Notes: a model not told the origin generated them from the letters alone. Positions 1 through 9,351 are shown, numbered from the stretch's first letter. The stretch is 64,000 nucleotides of DNA from Mesorhizobium sp. M2D.F.Ca.ET.226.01.1.1 (GCF_004022705.2 NZ_RZOY02000004.1:1-64000); one strand, 5' to 3'. A program made the numbers and translations.

Positions 1-89
1 GCTATGTCGGACTGGCCAAGGCCGCAGCCCAAGTGACGATGGCAGCGATCGCCTTCAACATGCGCCGATGGGCCGCCATCACGCCATAG
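1..89 (+). CDS. IS5-type transposase, C-terminal fragment at window edge
   Basis: An open frame enters from the left edge and ends at TAG 87-89. Its 28 residues read YVGLAKAAAQVTMAAIAF followed by NMRRWAAITP. A tail of the form Y-x-G-L-x-K-x-x-x-Q-x-x-x-x-A-x-A-F-N-x-(R/K)-R is typical of the extreme C terminus of IS5/IS1182-like DDE transposases. The catalytic domain lies outside the window, so it cannot be said whether the element is intact. No terminal inverted repeat could be fixed downstream; the next recognisable structure is an unrelated palindromic repeat from about position 214. The family call rests on pattern recognition of a short tail only. Confidence 0.55.
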   Translation, partial: YVGLAKAAAQVTMAAIAFNMRRWAAITP

Positions 90-213
90 GTGCGTCCAGC
101 ATCCGGCCTAAGGCCGCATCGCCACCCTCAAACTCCACCCCAAGAGCCAAAACAGAGCGAGACCTCACGGCCAAACCGCTCCGCGCGCTAGGTCGCGATG
201 ACTGCGCAACAGG

Positions 214-384
214 CCCCTTGTGGGAGAAAGGTGGCCGCGAAGCGGCCGGATGAGGGGTGCTGGAAGGAACGAGGCGACGGCGGTTTGCCTGATGCACCGC
301 TTGTAGCGAGCGTCTTCGCCAGGCTGGAGCACCCCTCATCCGTCTCGGCGCTGCGCGCCGAGCCACCTTCTCCCACAAGGGAGA
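214..384. repeat. Long intergenic palindrome, family A, copy 1
   Basis: A left arm with CCCTTGTGGGAGAAAGGTGG, a GC-rich mini-palindrome and GATGAGGGGTG is mirrored by a right arm with CACCCCTCATCCGTC, a CGGCGCTGCGCGCCG mini-palindrome and CCACCTTCTCCCACAAGG. A second copy with the same organisation lies at 3431-3586. The remaining sequence between the transposase fragment and the next gene (90-470) shows nothing else recognisable. It resembles the mosaic intergenic palindromes known in rhizobia. Transcribed in either direction it would form a large hairpin. Confidence 0.85.
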
Positions 385-470
385 AGGGAAAGCCTGCCCA
401 TCCTCTCAGCTTGACGCCCCTCTCACCGCCGCCCTAGCCTCGTCTCCACGCCAACAGGAGACCCACCCAA

Positions 471-1097
471 ATGGCAGGCACGGTCGAAAGCGAGAAAATC
501 GCCGTTTCCTTCAGCGGCAAGCGCTGCATCCATTCGCGCAATTGCGTGCTCGGCAACCCGCATGTCTTCGTGCCCAACGCGCCGGGCGAGTGGATCCACC
601 CGGAAGCGGCCAGCGTCGAGCAGGTCGTGGCGCTGGCGGAGAACTGCCCGTCGGGCGCGATCACCTATCGTCGCAAGGATGGCGGGCCGCAGGAGAAGCC
701 GCCGGTCGTCAACACGGTGCGTCTCAGGGAAAACGGCCCGCTGGCGGTGCATGCCGAGATCGTGCTCGGCGACGAGACCTTCTTCCGCGCCACGCTCTGC
801 CGCTGCGGCCTGTCGCAGAACAAGCCGTTCTGCGACAACAGCCACATCAAGGCCGGCTTTTCCGCCACCGGCGAGCCGCCGCTGAAGGAAGCGCAGGTGC
901 TGGAGGCCCGTGACGGCCCGCTGAAGGTCACGCCCACCGTCAACGGCCCGCTCAAGGTCGAAGGCAATGCCGAGATCGTCACCGGCACCGGACATACCAT
1001 CGCGCGCACGACCAAGGTGTTTCTGTGCCGCTGTGGGCATTCGGCCAACAAGCCGTTCTGTGATGGGAGCCATAAGCGGGTGGGGTTTGTGGGGTAA
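471..1097 (+). CDS. CDGSH iron-sulfur protein with N-terminal 4Fe-4S mono-cluster domain
   Basis: This 208-residue soluble protein probably carries three iron-sulfur clusters and acts in redox or Fe-S handling; the partner is unknown. The N-terminal part (about residues 8-70) has the Cys spacing of the divergent 4Fe-4S mono-cluster domain, with Cys19, Cys25 and Cys59 (ENCPSGAI). Two CDGSH-type motifs follow: CRCGLSQNKPFCDNSH near residue 107 and CRCGHSANKPFCDGSH near 185. Each has the C-x-C...C-x(3)-H ligand set of 2Fe-2S NEET-like domains. An AGGAG 10 bases upstream supports the ATG. It appears to be a single gene between two repeats. Confidence 0.9.
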   Translation: MAGTVESEKIAVSFSGKRCIHSRNCVLGNPHVFVPNAPGEWIHPEAASVEQVVALAENCPSGAITYRRKDGGPQEKPPVVNTVRLRENGPLAVHAEIVLGDETFFRATLCRCGLSQNKPFCDNSHIKAGFSATGEPPLKEAQVLEARDGPLKVTPTVNGPLKVEGNAEIVTGTGHTIARTTKVFLCRCGHSANKPFCDGSHKRVGFVG

Positions 1098-1118
1098 TCG
1101 AGGAGGCTGGCGCGACGG

Positions 1119-1277
1119 CCCCCTCTCTGCCCTGCCGGGCATCTCCCCCTCAAGGGGGGAGATTGGCAGTTTCGGCGCCGGCGACTCTTCTGCAACATTG
1201 GCGATTGGCGAAAGCCGGCGTGAATTTCGATCTCCCCCCTTGAGGGGGAGATGGCCGGCAGGCCAGAGAGGGGGGCC
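1119..1277. repeat. Long intergenic palindrome, family B
   Basis: The left arm (about 1119-1165; GGCCCCCTCTCTGCCCTGCC, then CATCTCCCCCTCAAGGGGGG) is mirrored by the right arm (about 1231-1277; TCTCCCCCCTTGAGGGGGAG, then CCGGCAGGCCAGAGAGGGGG). The arms are about 45 bases with few mismatches, around a 65-base centre. The sequence family differs from the A copies. The element fills almost all of the 300-base gap between the CDGSH gene and the hydantoinase-like gene, so it lies in the leader of the latter. Confidence 0.85.
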
Positions 1278-1397
1278 TCGTGCCGACGTCTCAATGAACG
1301 CCCCGACGCCCCCTGGCCCATCCCTCCCGTCTTTATCCGCCAGCCCGTATCGGCTAAGGGCACGCATCAAACTCTTTGCCCGGATCGCCGCCCAAAA

Positions 1398-3419
1398 ATG
1401 ACCGCCAAGCCTCACCCTCTCTTCCTCGGCATCGACACCGGCGGCACCTACACCGATGCGGTGCTGTGGTCGGAAGAGGGCAGCCCGAAGGGCAAGGTCT
1501 TGGCCAAGGCCAAGTCGCTCACCACGCGCCACGACCTTGCCGTCGGCATTTCCGGCGCGGTCGACGCGGTGCTGGAGACATCCGCCACCGATCCGGCCGC
1601 GATCAAGCTGGTCTCGATGTCGACGACTTTAGCCACCAACGCGCTGGTCGAAGGCCAGGGCGGGCGCGTGGCACTCATCATGATCGGCTTTTCCGAGGCC
1701 GACCTTGCCCGCGACGGGCTGAAGATGGCGCTCGGCACCGATCCGGTGGTGTTCTGCCCCGGCGGCCATGACGTGCACGGCAATGCGGCCAAGCTCGACC
1801 TCTCCGGCTTCGAGGCAGCGCTGCCGGAGCTTGGGCGTTCAGTGTCGGGCTTTGCCGTCTGCGCCTATTTCGCCACGCGCAATCCTGCGCATGAGCTCGC
1901 CGCCCGCGACCTGATCCGCGAAAAGACCGGCCTGCCGGTCACGGCCAGTCACGAATTGTCGGCCAAGCTCGGCGGCCCGCGCCGCGCGCTCACCACCTTG
2001 CTCAACGCCCGCCTCATCTCGATGATCGACCGTCTGGTCGCGGCCACCGAAGGCTTTCTCGCCAGGCGCGGCATCGCGGCGCCCCTGATGGTGGTGCGCG
2101 GCGACGGTGCGCTGGTCTCGGCGGCCTTCGCTCGCCAGCGGCCGATCGAGACCATTTTGTCCGGCCCGGCCGCCTCTCTTGTCGGCGCCCGCCACATGAC
2201 CGGGCTGGACGACGCCATGGTGTCGGACATCGGCGGCACCACGACCGATGTCGCCGTGCTCGATGGCGGCCGGCCGCGGCTCGATCCGGAAGGCGCCACA
2301 GTGGGCGGCTTCCGCACCATGGTCGAGGCCGTCGCCATGCGCACCTTCGGCCTTGGCGGCGATTCCGAAGTGGCGCTGGAGGACGGGGCGCTCGACCCGA
2401 AAATCCTGCTCGGACCGCGCCGCCTGGTGCCGCTGGCGCTGGCCGGCATGGTGCATGGCGAGGCGATAATTGTCGAACTGGAAAGACAACTCCGCGCGAA
2501 TAATCCCGGCCGCATGGATGGGCGCTTTGCCGTGCGCACCGGCGTGCCGGATCGCCTCGCCGCCGGCCTCACCGCGCCGGAAGCGAAGCTCTACGAGGCG
2601 ATCGGCGCCACGCCGCTGGCGCTCGACCGGCTGCTTACCTCCAACGCCCAGAATGCCACGCTGAACCGGCTGGTCGCGCGCGGTCTCGTGCATATCTGCG
2701 GCTTCACGCCATCGGACGCCGCCCATGTCGTAGGAAAACAGTCGAACTGGGACGCCGCGACGGCCAGGCTCGGCGCCGAGCTGTTCTCGCGCCGCCGCGA
2801 CGGCCGCGGCCAGGCGATTGCCGCGACGCCGGAAGCGATCGCGGAGCGCGTGCTCGTCACGCTGACCCGCTGGTCGGCCGAATACATCCTTGAAACCGCT
2901 TTCGCCGAGGACGGACTGGATGGCGCGGCGACAGTCGCGCATGCGCTGGTGCAGCGCGCCGTCGATGCCCATCCCGGCATCGCCCGCTTCACCGTCGCGC
3001 TCGATCGCCCGGTCATCGGCCTCGGCGCCTCGGCGCCGCTGCATTATGCCGGCCTGCCGCCGCTGATCGGCAATGGCTGCATCGTGCCGGAAGACACCGA
3101 CGTCGCCAACGCGCTCGGCGCCGTGGTCGGCCAGGTGCGCGTCTCGGCCGAGGCCCGCGTCAGCCAGCCCAAGGAAGGCCTGTTCCGCCTCGCCTCGGGC
3201 CAGACGGTGCGCGACTTCACCGACGAGGCGAAGGCGATCGAGGCGGCGGAGACCGATGTGCGCGCGCTCGCCGCCCAGCGCGCGAAAGACGCCGGCACCG
3301 ACAGCGCCGAGATCGACGTCGCCACCGAGTTCAAGGTCTCGACCATCGAAGGCCAGCGCATGTTCATCGAGGCGCATGTGGTTGCAGTGGCGTCGGGACG
3401 GCCGCGGATTGCGGTGTAG
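1398..3419 (+). CDS. Hydantoinase/oxoprolinase family protein (HyuA-like)
   Basis: This 673-residue protein belongs to the ATP-dependent hydantoinase/5-oxoprolinase A family, which opens amide rings such as hydantoins or 5-oxoproline. Ring-opening is inferred from family; the substrate is not readable. The actin-like ATPase signature GIDTGGTYTDAV sits near residue 14 and a second phosphate-binding motif, DIGGTTTDVAVLDGG, near residue 277. The frame is open back to 1251, but that extension runs through repeat B, so the ATG at 1398 (MTAKPHPLFLGIDTGG) is chosen. No B subunit (HyuB) gene is adjacent, which is unusual for a bacterial hydantoinase pair. A family A repeat follows directly. Confidence 0.85.
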   Translation: MTAKPHPLFLGIDTGGTYTDAVLWSEEGSPKGKVLAKAKSLTTRHDLAVGISGAVDAVLETSATDPAAIKLVSMSTTLATNALVEGQGGRVALIMIGFSEADLARDGLKMALGTDPVVFCPGGHDVHGNAAKLDLSGFEAALPELGRSVSGFAVCAYFATRNPAHELAARDLIREKTGLPVTASHELSAKLGGPRRALTTLLNARLISMIDRLVAATEGFLARRGIAAPLMVVRGDGALVSAAFARQRPIETILSGPAASLVGARHMTGLDDAMVSDIGGTTTDVAVLDGGRPRLDPEGATVGGFRTMVEAVAMRTFGLGGDSEVALEDGALDPKILLGPRRLVPLALAGMVHGEAIIVELERQLRANNPGRMDGRFAVRTGVPDRLAAGLTAPEAKLYEAIGATPLALDRLLTSNAQNATLNRLVARGLVHICGFTPSDAAHVVGKQSNWDAATARLGAELFSRRRDGRGQAIAATPEAIAERVLVTLTRWSAEYILETAFAEDGLDGAATVAHALVQRAVDAHPGIARFTVALDRPVIGLGASAPLHYAGLPPLIGNGCIVPEDTDVANALGAVVGQVRVSAEARVSQPKEGLFRLASGQTVRDFTDEAKAIEAAETDVRALAAQRAKDAGTDSAEIDVATEFKVSTIEGQRMFIEAHVVAVASGRPRIAV

Positions 3420-3430
3420 CACAGCCTCCC

Positions 3431-3586
3431 CCTTCCCCCCTTGTGGGGGAAGGTGTCGCCGAAGGCGACGGATGAGGGGTGTTCCAGGGAAAGCCAGCGT
3501 CTCACTCCGCTGGCACACCCCTCATCCGTCTCGGCGCTTGCGCGCCGATCCACCTTCTCCCACAAGGGGAGAAGGAGAAGGCCGCG
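3431..3586. repeat. Long intergenic palindrome, family A, copy 2
   Basis: It has the same plan as 214-384: a left arm with CCCCTTGTGGGGGAAGGTG, a GTCGCCGAAGGCGAC mini-palindrome and GATGAGGGGTG, and a right arm with ACACCCCTCATCCGTC, a CGGCGCTTGCGCGCCG element and CCACCTTCTCCCACAAGGGG. It sits between the hydantoinase-like gene and malate synthase. The conserved arms and divergent centre suggest spread of a repeat family rather than local duplication. Confidence 0.85.
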
Positions 3587-3668
3587 CTCCCTACACCCTA
3601 AGCCGAATTGACCCCGCAACCCCAAACATGCCAAAGGCCCGGCGAGCTACCTATCTGGAGACGTGCTG

Positions 3669-5849
3669 ATGACCGACCGCATCGAGATCGCCGGGTTGCG
3701 GATTGCCCGGGAGCTCCATGACTTCGTGGCCAAGGAAGCCGCGCCCGGCACCGGCATCGATCCGGAAAAATTCTGGGAGGGCGTTTCGGCGATCGTCCAC
3801 GACCTAGCGCCGAAGAACCGCGCGCTGCTCGCCAAACGCGATGTTATGCAGGAAAAGCTCGACGGCTGGTATCGCGAAAACGGCGCGCCGATCGACATGG
3901 AGGCTTACAAGACCTTCCTGACAGAGATCGGCTATCTGGTGCCGGAAGGGCCGGCCTTCAGCGTCTCGACGGAGCATGTCGATCCCGAGATCGCCGTCGT
4001 GGCCGGGCCGCAGCTGGTCGTGCCGGTGATGAACGCGCGCTATGCGCTCAATGCCGCCAACGCCCGCTGGGGTTCGCTCTATGACGCGCTCTACGGCACC
4101 GACGCCATTCCCGAGACGGGCGGCGCCGAGAAGGGCAAGGGTTTCAACCCCGCGCGCGGCGCCAAGGTCATCGTCTGGGCAAAGGATTTCCTCGACCAGT
4201 CCGTGCCGCTCACCACCGGCAAATGGGCGGGGGTCAACGGGCTTTCGGTCGCCAATGGCGCGCTGAAACTCGGCGAGGGCGCCGGCGCCACGACGCTGGC
4301 CGACCCAAAACAGTTCGCCGGCTATCGCGGCGATGCCGAGAATCCCGAAGCCGTGCTGCTGGTCAAGAACGGCCTGCATATCGAGATCGTGATCGACCGT
4401 GCCAATCAGATCGGCAAGACCGATCCGGCCGGCATCGCCGATGTCATCCTGGAATCTGCCTTGACCACCATTCAGGACTGCGAGGATTCGGTCGCGGCCG
4501 TGGATGCCGAGGACAAGGTCGTCGTCTACCGCAACTGGCTCGGCCTGATGAAGGGCGACCTCGCGGAAGAAATCACCAAGGGCGGCAAGACCTTTGTCCG
4601 CAAGCTCAATTCGGACCGCCGCTACACGGCGCCGAATGGCGGCCAGCTGCTTTTGCCTGGCCGCTCACTGATGCTGGTCAGGAATGTCGGCCACCTCATG
4701 ACCAACCCGGCGATCACCGACCGCGACGGAAACGAGGTGCCGGAAGGCATTATGGATGCCGCCATCACCGCGCTGATCGCGCTGCACGATGTCGGCGAGG
4801 GCGGCCGTGGCGCCAATTCCCGTGCCGGCTCGATGTATGTGGTGAAGCCGAAGATGCACGGGCCGGAAGAGGTCGCCTTCGCCGTCGAGATTTTCGACCG
4901 TGTCGAAGCCCTGCTCGGTATGGCGAAGAACACCATCAAGATGGGCATCATGGACGAGGAACGGCGCACCACCGTCAACCTCAAGGAGGCGATCCGCGCG
5001 GCGAGAGAACGCGTGGTGTTCATCAACACCGGCTTCCTCGACCGCACCGGCGATGAGATCCATACCTCGATGGAAGCCGGCCCGATGATCCGCAAGGGCG
5101 ACATGAAGCAGGCCGCGTGGATCTCCGCCTATGAAGCCTGGAATGTCGATACGGGGCTGGAATGCGGGCTCGCCGGCCACGCCCAGATCGGCAAGGGCAT
5201 GTGGGCGATGCCGGATCTGATGGCGGCGATGCTGGTTGAGAAGATCGCGCATCCCAAGGCCGGCGCCAACACCGCCTGGGTGCCGTCGCCGACGGCCGCC
5301 ACGCTGCATGCCACGCATTATCACAAGGTCGATGTGCACGCCGTGCAGGCAGCGCTGAAGAGCCGGCCGAAGGCCAAGCTCGACGACATATTATCGGTAC
5401 CGGTCGCGGTGCGGCCGAACTGGACGCCGGACGAGATCCAGCGCGAGCTCGACAACAATGCGCAGGGCATACTGGGCTATGTCGTGCGCTGGATCGACCA
5501 GGGCGTCGGCTGCTCGAAAGTGCCCGATATCAACGATGTCGGCCTGATGGAGGATCGCGCCACGCTGCGCATCTCCTCGCAGCACATCGCCAACTGGCTG
5601 CGCCACAAGGTGTGCTCGGAGATCCAGGTCAGGGATTCGCTGCAGCGCATGGCGGCGATCGTCGACCGCCAGAATGTCGGCGATCCGCTCTATAAGCCGA
5701 TGGCGCCCAACTTCGACAATTCCATCGCCTTCCAGGCCGCCTGCGACCTGGTGTTCAAGGGGACCGCGCAGCCCAACGGCTATACGGAGCCGGTGCTGCA
5801 TGCGCGGCGGCTGGAGCTGAAGGCGCGGGACAGGCAGGGCTCTGCCTGA
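3669..5849 (+). CDS. glcB: Malate synthase G
   Basis: This enzyme condenses glyoxylate with acetyl-CoA to malate in the cytosol, allowing growth on C2 compounds and glycolate. At 726 residues it matches the G isoform (about 720), not the shorter A isoform. Visible hallmarks are the TIM-barrel segment [20 protein letters not shown] with [13 protein letters not shown], and the C-terminal block [35 protein letters not shown] region, which contains the conserved Cys and the catalytic-base Asp of the family. A GGAG at 3657-3660, eight bases before ATG 3669, picks this start over an in-frame GTG at 3663. It appears monocistronic and faces a GNAT gene. Confidence 0.97.
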   Translation: MTDRIEIAGLRIARELHDFVAKEAAPGTGIDPEKFWEGVSAIVHDLAPKNRALLAKRDVMQEKLDGWYRENGAPIDMEAYKTFLTEIGYLVPEGPAFSVSTEHVDPEIAVVAGPQLVVPVMNARYALNAANARWGSLYDALYGTDAIPETGGAEKGKGFNPARGAKVIVWAKDFLDQSVPLTTGKWAGVNGLSVANGALKLGEGAGATTLADPKQFAGYRGDAENPEAVLLVKNGLHIEIVIDRANQIGKTDPAGIADVILESALTTIQDCEDSVAAVDAEDKVVVYRNWLGLMKGDLAEEITKGGKTFVRKLNSDRRYTAPNGGQLLLPGRSLMLVRNVGHLMTNPAITDRDGNEVPEGIMDAAITALIALHDVGEGGRGANSRAGSMYVVKPKMHGPEEVAFAVEIFDRVEALLGMAKNTIKMGIMDEERRTTVNLKEAIRAARERVVFINTGFLDRTGDEIHTSMEAGPMIRKGDMKQAAWISAYEAWNVDTGLECGLAGHAQIGKGMWAMPDLMAAMLVEKIAHPKAGANTAWVPSPTAATLHATHYHKVDVHAVQAALKSRPKAKLDDILSVPVAVRPNWTPDEIQRELDNNAQGILGYVVRWIDQGVGCSKVPDINDVGLMEDRATLRISSQHIANWLRHKVCSEIQVRDSLQRMAAIVDRQNVGDPLYKPMAPNFDNSIAFQAACDLVFKGTAQPNGYTEPVLHARRLELKARDRQGSA

Positions 5850-5878
5850 GTCTGCCGGCTGGTCGACGGCTGCGGCCC

Positions 5879-6394
5879 TTACGCGCCTTTGACCGCCCGC
5901 GACAGGAAGACATCCGTGTGCCTGACATGCGGCGGGGTGTCGCGAAACGGCGCGCAGGGCCTGAAGCCGAATGCCTCGTACACGGTGATCGCGCTTTCCA
6001 TATAAAAGGTGGTGTGGATCAGCACCGTGCGGGCCGGGCCTTTGTCGATCTCAGCCAGGACGGTGCCCATCAGCGCACGGCCTATGCCTTGCCCCCGGAA
6101 GGAAGCGTCGACGAAGAACCTGTGAAGCTCCACCGTGCCTTCGCCGAACGGATCGAAGGCGAGGCAGCCCGCCGGCAAGTCTCCGGAGCGGGCAACGAAC
6201 GCCATGGCATCCGGCGCGCCGAATTGCGCGGCCAGCTTGGAGCCGCTGGTTTCGGGGTGAAAGAGGGCTCTCACATCCGCCGCCGAGACGCCGTGCGGCG
6301 CCGAAGCGTCGACATCCCACTGGGCGAGCTTGCGGCAGAGCCCTGCCAAGGTCTCGAAATCTTCGGCGCTGCGTGCCGGCAGAACTGAAATCAT
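5879..6394 (-). CDS. GNAT family N-acetyltransferase
   Basis: This is a small acetyl-CoA-dependent N-acetyltransferase of unknown substrate. The core acetyl-CoA-binding motif is visible as FFVDASFRGQGIGRALM (R-G-x-G-I-G-R/A), preceded by FGEGTVELHRF and followed by the C-terminal YEAFGFRP element. The frame is open to 6466, but the first 24 residues (low similarity, Arg/Gly-rich) look like upstream sequence, so the ATG at 6394 (MISVLPARS) is preferred, giving 171 residues. It is convergent with glcB. Confidence 0.8.
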   Translation of the reverse strand: MISVLPARSAEDFETLAGLCRKLAQWDVDASAPHGVSAADVRALFHPETSGSKLAAQFGAPDAMAFVARSGDLPAGCLAFDPFGEGTVELHRFFVDASFRGQGIGRALMGTVLAEIDKGPARTVLIHTTFYMESAITVYEAFGFRPCAPFRDTPPHVRHTDVFLSRAVKGA

Positions 6395-6527
6395 CCCTCG
6401 CCCCCGCGCGGATCCGCTCCATTCATACCACGCAGCTTTTCGGGGTGCGAATGCGAACGTGGTCAAAGATTCAAAGAGGAGCGGACGCCCATGCCTCGCC
6501 CCACAAATTTCTTGACGGATTGTGATA

Positions 6528-6543
6528 TACCTACTAGTAGGTA
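6528..6543. promoter_or_regulatory. Perfect 16-bp palindromic operator upstream of DUF308-tetR pair
   Basis: The sequence TACCTACTAGTAGGTA is its own reverse complement across all 16 bases. It starts 11 bases after a TTGACG (6512-6517) that could be a -35 element and lies 30 bases before the ATG of the membrane protein. TetR-family repressors bind palindromes of this size, and a tetR gene is the second gene of the same unit. Binding by that repressor is inferred. Confidence 0.7.
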
Positions 6544-6573
6544 GGCAACAACATCAAAGAAAGGTTGTCCGTC

Positions 6574-7164
6574 ATGTCTGCACAAACAAGCTTTGAAAGC
6601 CCCGCGCGATCCTCAAACGCCTGGCTCAAAAGCTATTACTATCTGCGGTTCGCCGTATCGGCGGCCTGGGTCCTGGCGGCCTTCACCGTCGCCAAGACTG
6701 TGTCACCGCTCGCCGCCGTCATGCTGGTCGCCTACCCCTTGTGGGACGCGCTTGCGAATTATGTCGACGCGCAGCGCAGCGGCGGGCTCGGCCGCAACAG
6801 GTCGCAGCTGCTCAATTTCGTCGTCAGCATCATCACCGCGATTGCGGTCGCCATCGCGCTTGGCCACAGCATGAACGCGGTGCTCGCGGTCTATGGTGTC
6901 TGGGCCGCGATGTCCGGCGCGTTTCAGCTCCTGACGGCGGTTCGTCGCTGGAAGACCAACGGCGCTCAGTGGGCGATGATCCTGAGCGGTGCCCAATCGG
7001 CGCTGGCCGGCCTGTTCTTCGTCAAGATGGCCGGCGACACGGAGGCCATAAGCATCGCCAACGTGGCGCCTTATGCCGCTTTCGGCGCCTTCTACTTCCT
7101 CGTATCCGCCGTGTGGCTGTCGGTAAGCGATATCCTCCGCAAGTCGCCGCAGGCCGCGCGTTGA
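6574..7164 (+). CDS. DUF308/HdeD-like integral membrane protein
   Basis: This 196-residue inner-membrane protein has about six hydrophobic segments, beginning with LRFAVSAAWVLAAFTVAKTV and VMLVAYPLWDALANYVDAQR and ending with AAFGAFYFLVSAVWLSV. The composition and spacing resemble the DUF308 (HdeD-like) family, whose biochemical role is not established. GAAAGG at 6558-6564 fixes the ATG at 6574 rather than an upstream TTG at 6565. A 16-bp palindrome just upstream and a tetR gene 30 bases downstream suggest a substrate- or stress-inducible unit in which the regulator controls this protein and itself. Confidence 0.75.
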   Translation: MSAQTSFESPARSSNAWLKSYYYLRFAVSAAWVLAAFTVAKTVSPLAAVMLVAYPLWDALANYVDAQRSGGLGRNRSQLLNFVVSIITAIAVAIALGHSMNAVLAVYGVWAAMSGAFQLLTAVRRWKTNGAQWAMILSGAQSALAGLFFVKMAGDTEAISIANVAPYAAFGAFYFLVSAVWLSVSDILRKSPQAAR

Positions 7165-7194
7165 GATTTTCTCAGCCGGAGGTTAGGCAGGCCT

Positions 7195-7782
7195 ATGGAC
7201 AAGCCCTCGAACACCGCCGACGACATCCTGGCCGCCGCGCGACGCTTCATCGTCGCCGGCGGCTATAACGGCTTCAGCTACGCCGATATCGCCGAAGTGG
7301 TCGGTATCCGCAAGGCGAGCATCCATCATCATTTCCCGAGCAAGGTCGACCTCGTGCAAACCCTGGTCAGGCGCTACCTCGAGGAGGCCGTCACGGGCAT
7401 GACGGAGCTGGAGCGCAATGTGCCCGAGCCGCCCGAGCTGCTTAGAACCTATGCCGGCTTCTGGGCCCAGTGCATCGAGGACGCGAGCCGGCCGTTTTGC
7501 GTGTGCGCGTTGCTGGCGAGCGAGCTTCCGGTCCTGCCGCCGGAAGTTGCCGCCGGAGTCCGGGCCTATTTCCAGTTTCTGTCGGGCTGGCTGACAGGCG
7601 TCATCGAGCGGGGCGCCGCGCAAGGCACGTTGACGATCGCCGCCGCGCCGCGCGTCGAGGCGGAGGCCTTCATGGCGACCGTGCACGGGGCGATGCTTTC
7701 CGCGCGGGCCTATGGCGATGTCTTGACCTTCGGCATGATCCTTGCGCCGACCCTGCAGAAGCTGATCCCGGCAACCGATTGA
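7195..7782 (+). CDS. TetR/AcrR family transcriptional repressor
   Basis: This 195-residue repressor has an N-terminal TetR helix-turn-helix: ILAAARRFIVAGGYNGFSYA, then DIAEVVGIRKASIHHHFPSK at about residues 10-55. The KASIHHHFPSK recognition helix and turn are classic. The remaining residues form the variable ligand-binding and dimer domain, with a Cys-containing patch (PFCVCALLASE) that could sense thiol-reactive or hydrophobic ligands; this is speculative. It follows the membrane protein gene by 30 bases in the same direction and probably represses both through the palindrome at 6528-6543. Confidence 0.92.
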   Translation: MDKPSNTADDILAAARRFIVAGGYNGFSYADIAEVVGIRKASIHHHFPSKVDLVQTLVRRYLEEAVTGMTELERNVPEPPELLRTYAGFWAQCIEDASRPFCVCALLASELPVLPPEVAAGVRAYFQFLSGWLTGVIERGAAQGTLTIAAAPRVEAEAFMATVHGAMLSARAYGDVLTFGMILAPTLQKLIPATD

Positions 7783-7821
7783 CGTGAAATCGGTCAGGGC
7801 GGATCCGGCGTGCCTTCGGGC

Positions 7822-9351
7822 TCACGCCGCCTGCGCCATCCGCTCGGCGCTCATTCGGTAGGAGATCGCCTCGGCGAGATGGATGCGGCCGACGGTCTCG
7901 CTGGCGTCCAGATCGGCCAGCGTGCGCGCCACTTTGAGCACCCGGTGATAGGCTCGCGCCGAAAAGCCGAGCTTCTCGCTGGCGTCCTTGAGCAGTGTCA
8001 GGCCGGCCGTATCGGGCTTTGCGATCTCCTCGATGATCGAAGGCGGGCAATGCGCGTTGGTGGTGGCGCCGGCGCCGAGCTTTTCCAGCCGCTCGCGCTG
8101 CATGGCCCGCGCCCGGGCCACACGCTGCGCCACCGAAGCACTTGTCTCGGCCTTGTCCGGCCGGATCAGGTCGCCCGCCGAGACCGCCGGCACCTCGATC
8201 CGAAGGTCGATGCGGTCGAGCAGCGGACCGGAAATCCGCGCCTGGTATTCGGTGCGGCAGCGGTCGCCGCGCAGGCAGCGATAGCCGGGCTCTCCCGACA
8301 TGCCGCAGCGGCACGGATTCATCGCCGCCACCAGCTGGATGCGCGCCGGATAGGTGACGCGGTGGTTGGCGCGCGCGATCATGCAGTCGCCCGTCTCTAG
8401 CGGCTGGCGCAATGCGTCTAGCGTCTGCGGCGAGAATTCCGGAAACTCGTCGAGGAACAGCACGCCGTGATGGGCGAGCGACACCTCGCCCGGCCGGACC
8501 CTCAGGCCTCCGCCGACCATCGCCGCCATCGAGGCGGAATGATGCGGGGCGCGGAACGGCCGCCGGTCGGTCAGCTTGCCCTCGCCGAGCTCGCCCGCCA
8601 CGGAAGCGATCATGGAGACTTCCAAGAGTTCCTTCGGCGCCAGCGGCGGCAGGATCGAGGGCAGGCGCTGCGCCAGCATCGACTTGCCCGAACCCGGCGG
8701 CCCGACCATCAGCAGATTGTGGCCGCCGGCGGCCGCCACTTCCAGCGCCCGCTTGGCGCTTTCCTGGCCCTTGATGTCGGCGAGGTCCGGCAGGTCGCGC
8801 GCTGCCAGCTGGATGCCGGCTTCGGGCCGCGACAGCACTTGCGTGCCGCGAAAATGGTTGGCGATGGCGATCAGACTGCGCGGCGCCAATATGTCGAAAT
8901 CCTTGCCCGCCCAGGCCGCTTCCGGTCCGCAGGCGAAGGGGCAGATCAGGCCCTTGCCTTCGGCATTGGCGCCGATCGCAGCCGGTAGCGCGCCGGCGAC
9001 ACCGGCGATGGTTCCGTCGAGCGACAATTCGCCGAGCACCACATAGCCGGTGAGCATATCGCCCGGTATGGCGCCGAGCGCCGCCATCAGCCCGAGCGCG
9101 ATCGGCAGGTCGTAATGGCTGCCCTCCTTGGGAAGATCGGCCGGCGCAAGGTTCACCGTCACCTTCTTCGACGGCATCGAAAGGCCCGATGCATGCAGCG
9201 CCGCCTGCACGCGCTCGCGGCTCTCGGCCACCGCCTTGTCCGGCAGGCCGACGATCTGCATGCCGACTTTGCCCGGCCCGACCATCACCTGGACATCGAC
9301 CGGTAAGGCCTCGATGCCCTGGAAAGCCACCGTGCGAACCCGCGCCACCAT
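7822..9351 (-). CDS. YifB/ComM family Mg-chelatase-like AAA+ ATPase
   Basis: This 509-residue AAA+ protein is of the YifB/ComM type; in naturally competent bacteria ComM is a helicase that promotes branch migration in transformation. An N-terminal ChlI/Lon-like domain (MVARVRTVAFQGIEALPVDV) is followed by Walker A GPPGSGKS at residues 217-224, Walker B GVLFLDEF near 296, a Cys-rich stretch (NPCRCGMSGEPGYRCLRGDR) and a C-terminal Mg-chelatase domain (AYHRVLKVARTLADL). Length and domain order are normal. It is convergent with the tetR gene. Confidence 0.93.
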   Translation of the reverse strand: MVARVRTVAFQGIEALPVDVQVMVGPGKVGMQIVGLPDKAVAESRERVQAALHASGLSMPSKKVTVNLAPADLPKEGSHYDLPIALGLMAALGAIPGDMLTGYVVLGELSLDGTIAGVAGALPAAIGANAEGKGLICPFACGPEAAWAGKDFDILAPRSLIAIANHFRGTQVLSRPEAGIQLAARDLPDLADIKGQESAKRALEVAAAGGHNLLMVGPPGSGKSMLAQRLPSILPPLAPKELLEVSMIASVAGELGEGKLTDRRPFRAPHHSASMAAMVGGGLRVRPGEVSLAHHGVLFLDEFPEFSPQTLDALRQPLETGDCMIARANHRVTYPARIQLVAAMNPCRCGMSGEPGYRCLRGDRCRTEYQARISGPLLDRIDLRIEVPAVSAGDLIRPDKAETSASVAQRVARARAMQRERLEKLGAGATTNAHCPPSIIEEIAKPDTAGLTLLKDASEKLGFSARAYHRVLKVARTLADLDASETVGRIHLAEAISYRMSAERMAQAA

